A stretch of DNA of 42,588 nt. It comes from an uncultured Elusimicrobiales bacterium (GTDB lineage Bacteria; Elusimicrobiota; Elusimicrobia; Elusimicrobiales; Elusimicrobiaceae). Shown here piece after piece: positions 33,809 to 42,267 of this stretch; position 1 is the first letter of the stretch; every line of letters starts with the position of its first letter. The notes beneath the pieces are model-generated. The model was not told the origin of the DNA. It did no database searches and was given only the letters and a program-made list of their open reading frames with translations. The DNA is taken from NCBI GenBank assembly GCA_944326765.1, contig CALVFE010000010.1:1-42588 (forward strand), given 5' to 3'. A program made the translations under genes and the position numbers.

Positions 33809-35203
33809 ATGAAAAAAATGTTGTGCAACACCTACTTTTTGGTGTTCTCCATTATGGTGTTTGTGGCCGTACTGACGTGGTTCGTCCCCTCCGGCCTGTA
33901 TGACCGGGTAGAAGAAGACGGCCGCACCTATGCCGTGGCAGGATCGTACCACAGCGTAGCGAAAAACCCGCAAGGGATTGGCGATATTCTGTCCGCCCCG
34001 GTGGAAGGTTTCACGCAATGCGCCGAAATCATAGCGTTTATTTTAGTAGTAGGTGCGTTGTTTACGATTATCGAGCGTACGGGCGCGATCAATACGCTGA
34101 TTAAAAAAGTCAGCTTCTTCTTTGCCAACCGTCCCCAATATAAGAAATTGTTTATTCCGGTGTGTATGTTTTTGTTCTCCCTGTGCGGAGCCATGTTTGG
34201 CATGGAAGAAGAAACCCTTATTTTTATTCCTATTTTCATTCCCTTGGCGCTGTCGCTGGGATATGACACTGTGATCGGTATGTCTATTCCGTTCATCGGT
34301 GCGTTTACAGGGTTTTCATCTGCCTTTGTAAACCCGTTCACGGTGGGTATCGCCCAGACCATCGCCCAACTGCCCATGTATTCCGGCTGGCAGTACCGCT
34401 TGCTGATTTGGTTCATTTTCACTTCAGTAGTGGCAGGCTTTTTTATGTGGTACGGCGAACGCGTGCGCAAAAATCCCACCAAAAGTTTGACCTATAAAAT
34501 GGACTTGGATAAACGAGCGGAACTCAAAATTATCAACGATGTGGTGGTAGATGCTTCCTTCCGTTTGACTCGTGCCCACAAACTGGTTATTGCGTCTTTC
34601 GTGCTGGGAATGGGACTGCTGTTCTACGGCGTAATCCGCTACCAATGGTATATGATTGAAATCGCCGCCGTATTTTTGGGAGTATCCATTGCCTGCGCTT
34701 ATTTTGGCAAATTAACGCTGGATCAAACCACCGACGCCATTATTGACGGCGCAAAATCTATGATTGGCGTTTGTATTTTAATGGCATTGGCGCGCTCTAT
34801 CGTGATTGTGGCGACCAACGGTCACATCTTGGATACGTTTCTGCACGCCATGACACAAAGCGTAGGCGGGCTGCACCCCATTTTGGCCTCCCAGGCGATG
34901 TTTGTCATTCAAACCATTCTCAACTTCTTTATTGCCTCGGGTTCCGGACAAGCCGTACTGACCATGCCCATTATGGTGCCCTTAGGGGATTTGGTAAATG
35001 TTTCGCGCCAAACCGTCATTTTGGCGTACCAATTCGGCGAAGGCTGGGGAAACCCCATTATTCCTACGGCCCCAGTTACCATGGGCGCCTTGGCGCTGGC
35101 GGGGATATCCTACCCGATGTGGGTAAAATGGTTTTTAAAACTGGAAGTCATCTTAATTGTACTTTCCATGATACTGCTTATTCCCGCATATTATATTTGG
35201 TAA
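33809..35203 (+). CDS. YfcC-family transporter, copy 2
   Basis: A 464-residue paralogue of the preceding gene, aligning over its whole length: TWFVPSGLYDR, GMEEETLIFIPIFIPLA, VNPFTVGIAQTIAQLP and FFIASGSGQAVLTMPIM. It lacks about 20 residues in the middle cytoplasmic/periplasmic loop relative to copy 1. Changes at the two re-entrant loops (GMCEEA versus GMEEET, IPSGSGKA versus IASGSGQA) suggest different substrates. AGAGGA precedes the ATG at a spacing of about ten bases. It is followed by a terminator. Substrate unknown. Confidence 0.88.
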   Translation: MKKMLCNTYFLVFSIMVFVAVLTWFVPSGLYDRVEEDGRTYAVAGSYHSVAKNPQGIGDILSAPVEGFTQCAEIIAFILVVGALFTIIERTGAINTLIKKVSFFFANRPQYKKLFIPVCMFLFSLCGAMFGMEEETLIFIPIFIPLALSLGYDTVIGMSIPFIGAFTGFSSAFVNPFTVGIAQTIAQLPMYSGWQYRLLIWFIFTSVVAGFFMWYGERVRKNPTKSLTYKMDLDKRAELKIINDVVVDASFRLTRAHKLVIASFVLGMGLLFYGVIRYQWYMIEIAAVFLGVSIACAYFGKLTLDQTTDAIIDGAKSMIGVCILMALARSIVIVATNGHILDTFLHAMTQSVGGLHPILASQAMFVIQTILNFFIASGSGQAVLTMPIMVPLGDLVNVSRQTVILAYQFGEGWGNPIIPTAPVTMGALALAGISYPMWVKWFLKLEVILIVLSMILLIPAYYIW

Positions 35204-35212
35204 AATGGACAT

Positions 35213-35246
35213 AAGCCCCTTGGATTGGCCAAGGGGCTTTTTTAAA
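35213..35246 (+). terminator. Terminator after the second YfcC-family gene
   Basis: AAGCCCCTTGG-ATTGG-CCAAGGGGCTT followed by TTTT, ahead of the SSS symporter gene. Confidence 0.88.
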
Positions 35247-35259
35247 ATAAGCGTAACCT

Positions 35260-36687
35260 ATGTTAAATGAATTAAAAACGGTTTCCTATTTTCATATTGC
35301 GGATTGGTGCGTCTTTTTTGGTGTTCTTGCCGCCACCGTGGCGGCGGCCGTGTACGGAAACCGCCGTTTAAAAAGGAAACAGCACGAAAAAACAATGTCC
35401 GTACTGGATTACTTGCTGATGGGACGCCAGCTTACCCTGCCGCTGTTTGTAGCCACGCTGGTAGCCACTTGGTACGGCGGGATTTTTGGCGTCAATGAAA
35501 TCACATTCAACTACGGTATTTATAACTTTGTAACCCAAGGGGTTTTCTGGTATATCGCCTATCTTATTTTTGCTTTTTTTATCGCCGAAAAAGTAGCCCG
35601 CTACCAATCGATGACGCTGCCCGATTTAACCCGGCAAATGTTTGGACAAAGATCCGCTACAGTAGCCGCCTTGTTTACTTTTTTTTACATTACCCCCGTC
35701 GCCTATGTACTCAGTTTGGGAATGTTTTTGCATATGGTTTTCGGCATCGGGATACTGCCGGGCATGGCGTTAGGCACCCTGTTTACGGGGCTCTACACCG
35801 CATGGGGCGGATTTCGCTCCGTCGTTTTTTCCGATCTGGTACAATTCTTTGTAATGTGCAGCGCCGTACTGTTGGTGGCGGTATTTTCGGTAGGCACTTT
35901 TGGCGGACTGGATTTTTTAAAAGCCCACTTGCCCGCTTCCCACTTTACGCTGACGGGCGGCAATTCGTGGTTAAATACGCTGATCTGGGGATTTATTGCA
36001 TTGGCTACGCTGATTGACCCCAGTTTTTATCAGCGCTGTTTTGCCGCCAAGAACCCGAACGTCGTTAAAAAAGGCGTGCTCATTTCCACTTTTATTTGGT
36101 TTTGTTTTGATCTCTGCACCACTACGGGATCGTTATATGCCCGCGCACTGCTGCCAGACGCCGAACCGGGACAAGCTTATTTCTTTTACGCCATTCAGCT
36201 GCTGCCGGTAGGCTTGCGCGGCTTTTTTGTAGCGGGTATTTTGGCGATTATTTTATCCACCTTAAATTCGTTTCTGTTTATTGCTTCCAACACCCTAAGT
36301 TTTGATTTGCTGCGCAGTCGATTCAAAAATGTGGTACTTTCCAACCGTATTTCCATTTTCGCCGTAGGCATATTGGCTATTTTAATGGCACATTTGTTCC
36401 ACGGCAGTTTTAAGGAAATTTGGCTGGTACTGGGATCCTATTTCTCGGCGTGTTTGCTGGTGCCGATTTTAATGGGATACCTCTCCCCCGGCCGCATCAG
36501 CGACAATTTATTTGTCTTTTCCTCGCTGGCAAGCGCGGTTGCGATGACCGCTTGGCGGTTTGTGCGTAAACACGAAATATTGGAAGCTGTAGATCCTTTC
36601 TATATCGGAGTAGCCACCGGGTTGATTATTCTCATTCTATGCCGACGGAGCAAAGATGAAAACATTACGCGTATTACTTATCGGTAA
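35260..36687 (+). CDS. Sodium:solute symporter (SSS family), possible thiamine transporter
   Basis: A 475-residue membrane protein with about thirteen helices of the LeuT-like SSS fold. Family features are MSVLDYLLMGRQLTLPLFVATLVATWYGG (unwound first helix), GGFRSVVFSDLVQFFVM and ILAIILSTLNSFLFIASN. SSS proteins carry sugars, amino acids, pantothenate or other vitamins with Na+. The gene overlaps the start of thiamine pyrophosphokinase by 32 bases, so thiamine or a precursor is a reasonable substrate guess, not proof. No TPP riboswitch fits in the 56-base gap upstream. No Shine-Dalgarno sequence is visible, and TAAAAT lies 11 bases before the ATG. Confidence 0.88.
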   Translation: MLNELKTVSYFHIADWCVFFGVLAATVAAAVYGNRRLKRKQHEKTMSVLDYLLMGRQLTLPLFVATLVATWYGGIFGVNEITFNYGIYNFVTQGVFWYIAYLIFAFFIAEKVARYQSMTLPDLTRQMFGQRSATVAALFTFFYITPVAYVLSLGMFLHMVFGIGILPGMALGTLFTGLYTAWGGFRSVVFSDLVQFFVMCSAVLLVAVFSVGTFGGLDFLKAHLPASHFTLTGGNSWLNTLIWGFIALATLIDPSFYQRCFAAKNPNVVKKGVLISTFIWFCFDLCTTTGSLYARALLPDAEPGQAYFFYAIQLLPVGLRGFFVAGILAIILSTLNSFLFIASNTLSFDLLRSRFKNVVLSNRISIFAVGILAILMAHLFHGSFKEIWLVLGSYFSACLLVPILMGYLSPGRISDNLFVFSSLASAVAMTAWRFVRKHEILEAVDPFYIGVATGLIILILCRRSKDENITRITYR

Positions 36688-37297
36688 CGGTCAAACGCCG
36701 CCCGCTTCTTTTCTGCAACGTTATGCCGCCTGGGCGGACTGGATCATCGCCGCAGACGGCGGAGCAGACCGCGCCTTACAAGCCGGGCTCACGCCGGACG
36801 TTATCATCGGCGATTTGGATTCCGTATCCGCTCCGGCCAAAAAATGCGTACGCCCGGAAAATTTGATTTTTGTAGCCAATCAAAACAATACCGATTTGGA
36901 AAAAGCGCTGGATTGGATCTGCGCGCGCGGCGCAACGGATTGTATCTTGGCAGGGTTTATGGGCGGCCGGTGGGATTTTACGCTAGGCAATTTTTTATCG
37001 GTTCTTCCCTACACGCGGAAAATCAACCTCACCTTTGCCGGGCCGGGGTGGAACTTCTATCCCGTCTTTCACAAAAGGCGATTTAAAACACGGCCGGGAA
37101 CGCGGGTAAGTTTAATTCCGCTTAAAAATTGCCGGGGTGTCAGCCTGAAAGGACTAAAATACCCGCTGCACAACGCCCGCTTAACACTGGGAAGAACAGG
37201 CCGTACCTTAAGCAACGAAACTACGGGAAAAACCTTTTCCGTAGAGCTTGAAAGCGGTTTTCTGTTTGTGTACGCGGAGGAAAACAGCCGCAGTTAG
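36656..37297 (+). CDS. Thiamine pyrophosphokinase
   Basis: A 213-residue enzyme converting thiamine and ATP to thiamine diphosphate and AMP. The catalytic domain has AADGGADRALQAGLTPDVIIGDLDS (residues about 33-57) and NQNNTDLEKAL, the standard Mg-ATP and substrate motifs. The C-terminal half is a thiamine-binding beta domain with GVSLKGLKYPL. It lies out of frame over the end of the SSS symporter gene, a strong sign of co-translation. Such kinase plus transporter pairs are typical of thiamine salvage. A terminator follows 44 bases after the stop. Confidence 0.92.
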   Translation: MKTLRVLLIGNGQTPPASFLQRYAAWADWIIAADGGADRALQAGLTPDVIIGDLDSVSAPAKKCVRPENLIFVANQNNTDLEKALDWICARGATDCILAGFMGGRWDFTLGNFLSVLPYTRKINLTFAGPGWNFYPVFHKRRFKTRPGTRVSLIPLKNCRGVSLKGLKYPLHNARLTLGRTGRTLSNETTGKTFSVELESGFLFVYAEENSRS

Positions 37298-37340
37298 ATG
37301 AGGTGTTTTCCACATAAATTTTCCCGCTTGTTCTCCCCCC

Positions 37341-37370
37341 AAAAAAACCGCGCCGATCGGCGCGGTTTTT
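37341..37370. terminator. Bidirectional terminator
   Basis: AAAAACCGCGCC-GATC-GGCGCGGTTTTT, a perfect stem with A and T runs on both sides, between the converging kinase and TPR genes. Confidence 0.92.
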
Positions 37371-37379
37371 AAATTGTTT

Positions 37380-38933
37380 TTATTCGGCCGTCGGCGGCAA
37401 TTTTTTGTATAGCTTTTCGGCTTCTTTTATTTCTTTGCGTGCCATTTGCAAGTATTTACGGGCAGCTTGCACGTCGCCCAGTTCATATAGAGCCGCCCCC
37501 AGATGATAGGCTATGTCCGAATTGGCGGCTATTACCTCCGCCGGAAAAGACGCCAACAAATCGGCGGCGGCTTGGAAATCGCCCCGCTTAAAATAAATCC
37601 AAGCCTGTGTATCTATAAAAGCATAATCGTCAGGACTTTCCGCCAAAGCACGGGCAATATATTGCTGGGCATCTGCCAGGCGGATTTCCCGCTGTGCCAG
37701 CGAATAAGCATACAGATTAAGCGCCGGCGCGTTACGGGGATTTTTTTCCAGCAACACTTCCAGTTGGGCGTCCATTTCGTTATATTTTTTTAAACTCTCC
37801 AGCGTGAAAGCATACTGCAGGCGTGCTTCTTCATACGAGGGATTGGAGTCCAGTACTTTTTTCAACACACGGGCGGCTTTTTTATATTCTTGCTTTTCGT
37901 TAAGCGCCAATGCATAAAAGTAAGCGATTTCCACATTGCCGTCAAATTTTTCATAAGCCTGTTCCAATGTTTTCAAACTTGCATCGGGTTGATTTAAACG
38001 CTGCTGATAAAAACTTACCTGCAGCCATTTGGAGGCGGAACGGTCATAGTCGGCGGAATCTTTTAAATAACCGATGGCGCGGGAAAAATCTCCTTTTTGT
38101 TCGGCGATAAGTGCCAAAAAATAGGCGGAAGGCACGTCGCCGTTGTCATCGGCTTTGGCTTTTAAAAAATATTCTTCCGCTTTGGGAAAATCCTTTACCA
38201 TTAAAAACACGGAAGCCATTCGCGACAGGGTGCCGGCGTTGGCATAGCCCATTTTTTCCAGTTCTTCAAATTCGTGCAGCATCAGGAAATACTGAGAAGA
38301 TTTTTCATACACTTCGCCGCGGCCCAGACGGGCGTCGGGATTGGAAGGATCGGCCTGTACAGCTTTATTGTAATATACCAACGCCTCGGATAAATCTTTG
38401 GCGCGCAGATACAGTGTCCCGATCTCCGTATATATATCAGTTTTTAATGCCGGATATTCTTCCGCCAAGGCCAATAATTTTTCGATTGCTTTTTGAACGT
38501 CCGTTACGGACAGAAGCAGCACATATTGATATAAGACATTTAAATTTTCCGGTTCCAGTTTTAAAGCATTTTCGTACGCTTGATCTGCCTCGTCAAAACG
38601 CCCCTTCTTCCACTGATAAGCGGCATATACGACCCAATCTTCGGCGGTATTTTCTCCTTGTTCAATATAAGAAGCGTACGCATCGGCCAGTTCCGCCTTT
38701 CCCTGTGCCAAGGCTTCCGACACTAACATTCGTTTGAGGTATTTTGAATCCGGTTCCAATTTCAACGTTTGTTCCAGATACGCAAATGCCTGCGGATCTT
38801 CGGCACGTTGGGCATAAACGGCTTTTAAAAACTGATTCAGCACGCGCGCTTCGCGTTTGCTTTCGGCATTGAGCGAGAGCGCAAACGCCGGCGTGAAAGC
38901 AAAACACACCGCCAGCAACAGGTATTTTTTCAT
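37380..38933 (-). CDS. Exported TPR-repeat protein
   Basis: A 517-residue protein with a signal peptide (1-18, ending AFA) and about twelve TPR repeats filling the rest. Repeats include AYENALKLEPENLNVLYQYV and ALVYYNKAVQADPSNPDARL. No lipobox or membrane anchor is present, so it is probably periplasmic. TPR arrays of this kind act as scaffolds for envelope complexes, but no partner is indicated. Its start overlaps the rimI stop (ATGA at 38930-38933), so it is the last gene of a long minus-strand operon that begins at the radical SAM gene. Confidence 0.85.
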   Translation of the reverse strand: MKKYLLLAVCFAFTPAFALSLNAESKREARVLNQFLKAVYAQRAEDPQAFAYLEQTLKLEPDSKYLKRMLVSEALAQGKAELADAYASYIEQGENTAEDWVVYAAYQWKKGRFDEADQAYENALKLEPENLNVLYQYVLLLSVTDVQKAIEKLLALAEEYPALKTDIYTEIGTLYLRAKDLSEALVYYNKAVQADPSNPDARLGRGEVYEKSSQYFLMLHEFEELEKMGYANAGTLSRMASVFLMVKDFPKAEEYFLKAKADDNGDVPSAYFLALIAEQKGDFSRAIGYLKDSADYDRSASKWLQVSFYQQRLNQPDASLKTLEQAYEKFDGNVEIAYFYALALNEKQEYKKAARVLKKVLDSNPSYEEARLQYAFTLESLKKYNEMDAQLEVLLEKNPRNAPALNLYAYSLAQREIRLADAQQYIARALAESPDDYAFIDTQAWIYFKRGDFQAAADLLASFPAEVIAANSDIAYHLGAALYELGDVQAARKYLQMARKEIKEAEKLYKKLPPTAE

Positions 38934-39364
38934 AAATGTATCCCCATAATCAGTGCGTCGTCTTTTCCGTTATAGAACTTGGCGCGTCGTCCCCATTCTT
39001 TCAGTCCGGCTTTGGTGTAGAGGGAAATGGCCGGCAAATTAGTTATATTTACTTCTAAGGAAATCGTTTTTCCCCCGCGGCTGCCCACTTCGCGCAAGGC
39101 ATGGGTCACCAAGCGAAAGCCAATCCCTTTCCGGCAAGCGGCGGGAAGCACCGCCAAATTTAAAATTTCACATACGTCCGCCACCAAACGCAATGCCAAA
39201 AAACCTACGATTTCGCCTTCTTCTTCCCAACACCAGATACGGGAGGCGGCATTGGCAATTTCGCTTGCAAAGCCCTTTTCTCCCCAATGCGCACTCATAG
39301 GCTGTGTTTGCTCAATAAAAGCCAATTGGGGTGCATCTAATACCACAGCCGCACGCATTTTCAT
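38930..39364 (-). CDS. rimI: Ribosomal-protein-alanine N-acetyltransferase (RimI-like GNAT)
   Basis: A 144-residue GNAT enzyme. The acetyl-CoA motif is ILNLAVLPAACRKGIG, and RimI-type features include SLEVNITNLPAISLYTKAGL and the C-terminal RAKFYNGKDDALIMG. RimI acetylates the N terminus of ribosomal protein S18. Genes tsaB and rimI are commonly adjacent, and here they overlap by four bases, which strengthens the assignment. Some proteins of this type have broader targets. Confidence 0.9.
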   Translation of the reverse strand: MKMRAAVVLDAPQLAFIEQTQPMSAHWGEKGFASEIANAASRIWCWEEEGEIVGFLALRLVADVCEILNLAVLPAACRKGIGFRLVTHALREVGSRGGKTISLEVNITNLPAISLYTKAGLKEWGRRAKFYNGKDDALIMGIHL

Positions 39365-40056
39365 AAAGGCTTAATCAATTCAAAACGGGCGGGTTTTAAA
39401 TAAAGCGGCTCCAAGGCGTCTTTATTCCACGTTTTGTCCTGTGCCATGGCCAGCAGTTTCCGGGGCTGAAGCCTGCAGGTCTTAGGATCCGCCAGCGGAT
39501 AAACGGTGGGAAGCAACGCATTCAGCGGGGCGCCGTTTTTATCGTTCCCCGCGACAAAAAGCGGCCGTTGAGAGGCAGCCAAGCGCTCTAAAAGTGCTTC
39601 GCGGGAAAGCCAGGCAGGGCTGGCGTTTGGCGAATCAAAAATCTGTAAAAAGTATTCTTCCCGAAAAGCATGCAGCACGACGGCCAATACCCCGGTTGGG
39701 TTTTGTTTTTGCCAAGTTTGGAATTGCCGGGAGGCTAACGTTTGAAACCGTACGGCTTCAAACAAAGTGCTTCCGCGCACCTCGGTCTGATTCAAATACT
39801 GCATCATAGACGCAAAAGTCAGCGAAATACGAATTCCGGTAAAACGCCCGGGGCCGCGGATCAAGAAAATTCGTTCGATGTCATTCAGCTCCGCTCCGGC
39901 TTTGGCCAAAAGCGCATGTAAGGCGGGGAACAACAGCTTTTCCTGTTTGATTCCTTTTCGCCGCACGGCATAGCTTTTTCCGTCTTTTTCTAATGCCAAA
40001 AGTAAAGGAGAAGACGACGTATCCATCGCCAGCGTTACTTTTTTGCCGCTTTGCAT
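39361..40056 (-). CDS. tsaB: tRNA threonylcarbamoyladenosine biosynthesis protein TsaB
   Basis: A 231-residue ASKHA-fold protein, started at ATG 40056 inside the end of tsaE. It has the N-terminal LAMDTSSSPLLLAL and the family marker RGPGRFTGIRISLTFA. TsaB is the partner of TsaD and, with TsaE, transfers threonylcarbamoyl to A37 of tRNAs reading ANN codons. TsaD is not in the window. It overlaps tsaE by 22 bases and rimI by four. Confidence 0.92.
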   Translation of the reverse strand: MQSGKKVTLAMDTSSSPLLLALEKDGKSYAVRRKGIKQEKLLFPALHALLAKAGAELNDIERIFLIRGPGRFTGIRISLTFASMMQYLNQTEVRGSTLFEAVRFQTLASRQFQTWQKQNPTGVLAVVLHAFREEYFLQIFDSPNASPAWLSREALLERLAASQRPLFVAGNDKNGAPLNALLPTVYPLADPKTCRLQPRKLLAMAQDKTWNKDALEPLYLKPARFELIKPL

Positions 40057-40511
40057 AAAGCCTCCAACAGCGCGTCCGACACGCGCCCAAAGGATTTGAG
40101 CGCAATCACGCGGTCATCTCCCTCTTTTAAGATAAAATCCATTTCCAGCCGGTCAGCGGGCAGCATATTGCGAATCGGATCCGGCCATTCCGCCAAAATA
40201 ACCGCTTTTTCATCTTCCAGCATTTCTTCAAATCCCAAATTAAAAACCTCGCCTTCTTCCAGCCGGAATAAATCGATATGAAATAAACGGTGCTGTTTAT
40301 TTTTATATTCTTTCATTAAGCTGAAGCTGGCGCTGGTGGGCGAACTTTTAAGCCCCAATGCGGCGGCAACCCCTTTGACAAACACCGTTTTTCCCGCTCC
40401 AATCGGCCCGCGCAGAAACACAATTTCTCCTCCCGTTAAAGCGTGTGCAAACCGGCTGGCTAACGCCAAGGTTTCTTCGCGGGAACGAGAAGCGATTTCA
40501 GCTGTTTTCAT
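40035..40511 (-). CDS. tsaE: tRNA threonylcarbamoyladenosine biosynthesis ATPase TsaE
   Basis: About 158 residues from ATG 40511, which overlaps the upstream stop by one base (TAATG); an in-frame ATG seven codons earlier (40532) is an alternative. The P-loop is GPIGAGKT (about 35-42), followed by the TsaE features SSPTSASFSLMKEY, HIDLFRLEE and LAEWPD. It powers the TsaB-TsaD-TsaE cycle of t6A synthesis. Length is typical (about 150). Confidence 0.93.
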   Translation of the reverse strand: MKTAEIASRSREETLALASRFAHALTGGEIVFLRGPIGAGKTVFVKGVAAALGLKSSPTSASFSLMKEYKNKQHRLFHIDLFRLEEGEVFNLGFEEMLEDEKAVILAEWPDPIRNMLPADRLEMDFILKEGDDRVIALKSFGRVSDALLEALCKAAKK

Positions 40512-40969
40512 TATTTTACCGTTTTGATGCAAATTTCGCGGCCGCCTATTTCGCGGCGGTCTAAATTGGTGGGATCCAACACATCTTTTCCATCTACGGA
40601 GAACACATACTTATATTCTCCTCCCGTCAAAGCCACAGAAGTTTCAAAATATCCTTTTCGGTAAGCTTTCAGTTCGATGGGATCTTTCCCCCAGCGGTTA
40701 AAATCCGCCAGCAGTTCCACTTTTTTGGCGCCGGGGGCCGTAATATAGAATTTACGGTATTTTACTTCGGTATCATAAGTATGGCGTACGGGTTGCATAC
40801 GGGCAAGCAAACTTTCTTTGTTCAAAGGCGCCACCGAAGCGGAGCTTTCAATGGTATCGGCGGCGTAATCATAATAATCTTCCGAAGCGACAAAGAACCA
40901 CGTCAATACCATCGCAATTAATAAAACAAACAGCACAAACAGCGCACCGGGTTTTTTAATTTTGGGCAT
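40511..40969 (-). CDS. Membrane-anchored protein with glycogen-binding-like (CBM48/AMPK-type) domain
   Basis: A 152-residue protein with one N-terminal transmembrane helix (about 9-28), a linker of about 40 residues and a C-terminal E-set domain (about 70-145). That domain has the AMPK/CBM48-type pattern VELLADFNRWGKDPIEL and GGEYKYVFSVDGKDVLDP, including the tryptophan and VDG-DP turn typical of glycogen-binding modules. It is probably anchored in the inner membrane with the module outside, or tethered on the cytoplasmic face if inserted the other way. No glycogen genes are nearby. It overlaps the radical SAM gene by 14 bases and tsaE by one. Confidence 0.8.
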   Translation of the reverse strand: MPKIKKPGALFVLFVLLIAMVLTWFFVASEDYYDYAADTIESSASVAPLNKESLLARMQPVRHTYDTEVKYRKFYITAPGAKKVELLADFNRWGKDPIELKAYRKGYFETSVALTGGEYKYVFSVDGKDVLDPTNLDRREIGGREICIKTVK

Positions 40970-41609
40970 CTAAAAAACTCCTTAAATAAAACTGTGCGCC
41001 GTCCGCTTCGGCGATTTTTTGAACCGCTTTGGCGTCCGCCGCGGTTTGATCCACACAACTGGCCACCACTTTTTCGAATCCGGCCGCCGCGCACGCGCGG
41101 ATAAAGGCACGCACGGCCTCGTAACCGTTTTCAAACCCCTTCTCTGGGCAGACAATGCTGCGCCATACGGTTTCGTTTTCGGCGTTTAGGCTAATGTTTA
41201 CAACGTCCACCACGCGGCGCAATTCGGGCACGATGTCTTTATGATTAATCAGATTGCCCAGTCCGTTGGTGTTCAAACGGATTTTAAAAGGGGGATATTT
41301 AGCCTGCGCCCGCCAGCCTTTGAGGGTTTGTGCCACAAAAAGAAGCACCTCTAAACGCATGGTAGGTTCTCCATATCCGCAGAAAACGACTTCTTGAAAG
41401 GGCGCTTTTTTCAGTTCTTCCTCCAAAGCGGCTACCACTTCCGCGGCAGTTGGTTCATTACCCTGTAAATTTAGATTATTGCCGTGGAAATCCATTTTCC
41501 ATTTGGTCTTAATACAGAAAGTACATAAATTAGGGCAGCGGTTGGTAATGTTTAAATACACCCCCGCGCCAAAACGGTAAACGATTTTGGGCATCTCTTG
41601 TTTTGCCAT
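40956..41609 (-). CDS. Radical SAM protein (TatD-associated type)
   Basis: A 217-residue protein opening with the family-specific VYRFGAGVYLNITNRC and the cluster motif C25-x3-C29-x2-C32 (CPNLCTFC). GYGEPTMRLE and RLNTNGLGNL follow, as in radical SAM cores that bind SAM. The wording matches the short radical SAM family often linked or fused to TatD nucleases; no tatD gene lies next to it here. The reaction is unknown. It is the first gene of the minus-strand operon, with an extended -10 promoter and AGAGG before the ATG. Confidence 0.88.
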   Translation of the reverse strand: MAKQEMPKIVYRFGAGVYLNITNRCPNLCTFCIKTKWKMDFHGNNLNLQGNEPTAAEVVAALEEELKKAPFQEVVFCGYGEPTMRLEVLLFVAQTLKGWRAQAKYPPFKIRLNTNGLGNLINHKDIVPELRRVVDVVNISLNAENETVWRSIVCPEKGFENGYEAVRAFIRACAAAGFEKVVASCVDQTAADAKAVQKIAEADGAQFYLRSFLDAQN

Positions 41610-41626
41610 AAATACCTCTTATCAGT

Positions 41627-41635
41627 ATTATAGCA
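41627..41635 (-). promoter_or_regulatory. Extended -10 promoter of the radical SAM/tsaE/tsaB/rimI operon
   Basis: TGCTATAAT on the minus strand. A start six bases on leaves an 11-base leader that contains AGAGG directly before the ATG at 41609. Confidence 0.65.
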
Positions 41636-41668
41636 ATTTGCTAATGAAGAAAAAGAAGAAGAAAAGCA

Positions 41669-42163
41669 CTACTTACTAATACTTATCTGATATCCCATAC
41701 TTTTACAATACTGATAGAAAAAAGAAGGAGAGGAGACTTCAGATTCTCTCACGCGGCAAATAAACTTACCGGTGTTAAAACTTTTATTAAAATGGCAATA
41801 AGTACAAAATCCTTTATTAAATTCAAAACTAGCAACCACCGTCCCCTCGACTAAACAATAAGTGACATTTCCGCAAAATTTTATATCCAAACAGCTAGTG
41901 GAAAGAATTTTGTTTTGACTTCCGCCCCCCTCTTTACAGCCGGCCGGCAGGGCGATAGTCATATCTTCAAATTTTTGAGGATATCTTCCCTCCGATAAAT
42001 AATATAGCATCGCCCCCTTGTAAATACTATCCATAATGGTTTCGGCTTCTTTCATGCGCGCTTTATAAACGGTTTTATTATACATCGGCAATGCCACGGC
42101 CGCCAAAATGCCGATAATCAACACTACCACCAACAATTCAATTAAAGTGAACCCTTTCCTCAT
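41669..42163 (-). CDS. Type IV pilin-like (prepilin) protein
   Basis: A 164-residue protein with the short prepilin leader MRKG and the hydrophobic helix FTLIELLVVVLIIGILAAVAL; cleavage is expected after G4, with Glu at +5. The globular part holds many cysteines (AGCKEG, TSCLDIKFC, YCLVEG, FCTYCHF, FICRV, YCKS), more than in the pilin-like gene at 11712-12167, to which only the first 50 residues are clearly similar. AGAGG lies seven bases before the ATG. It stands alone between the radical SAM operon and a tRNA gene and has the same T12-spaced promoter element as the first pilin-like gene. Confidence 0.9.
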   Translation of the reverse strand: MRKGFTLIELLVVVLIIGILAAVALPMYNKTVYKARMKEAETIMDSIYKGAMLYYLSEGRYPQKFEDMTIALPAGCKEGGGSQNKILSTSCLDIKFCGNVTYCLVEGTVVASFEFNKGFCTYCHFNKSFNTGKFICRVRESEVSSPSFFYQYCKSMGYQISISK

Positions 42164-42239
42164 AAAAATACCTCTATATGCCGATTTGCAAGGTTAACCG
42201 TCGTGCAAAAACCGCTGACAACCCACCTGCGGCAAAAGA

Positions 42240-42267
42240 AGTATATCAAAAAAAAAAAACAAATCAA
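42240..42267 (-). promoter_or_regulatory. Promoter with 12-T spacer tract upstream of pilin-like gene
   Basis: On the minus strand TTGATT (42267-42262) and TATACT (42245-42240) are 16 bases apart, the spacer being TG, twelve T and GA. Both boxes are close to the sigma-70 consensus. The transcript would start near 42233 and have a leader of about 70 bases. The element matches that at 12205-12232. Confidence 0.65.

Noticed and set aside
35204..35259. TPP riboswitch before the symporter/thiamine pyrophosphokinase pair
   Set aside because: The gap is only 56 bases and is mostly a terminator; no CTGAGA-type core is present.
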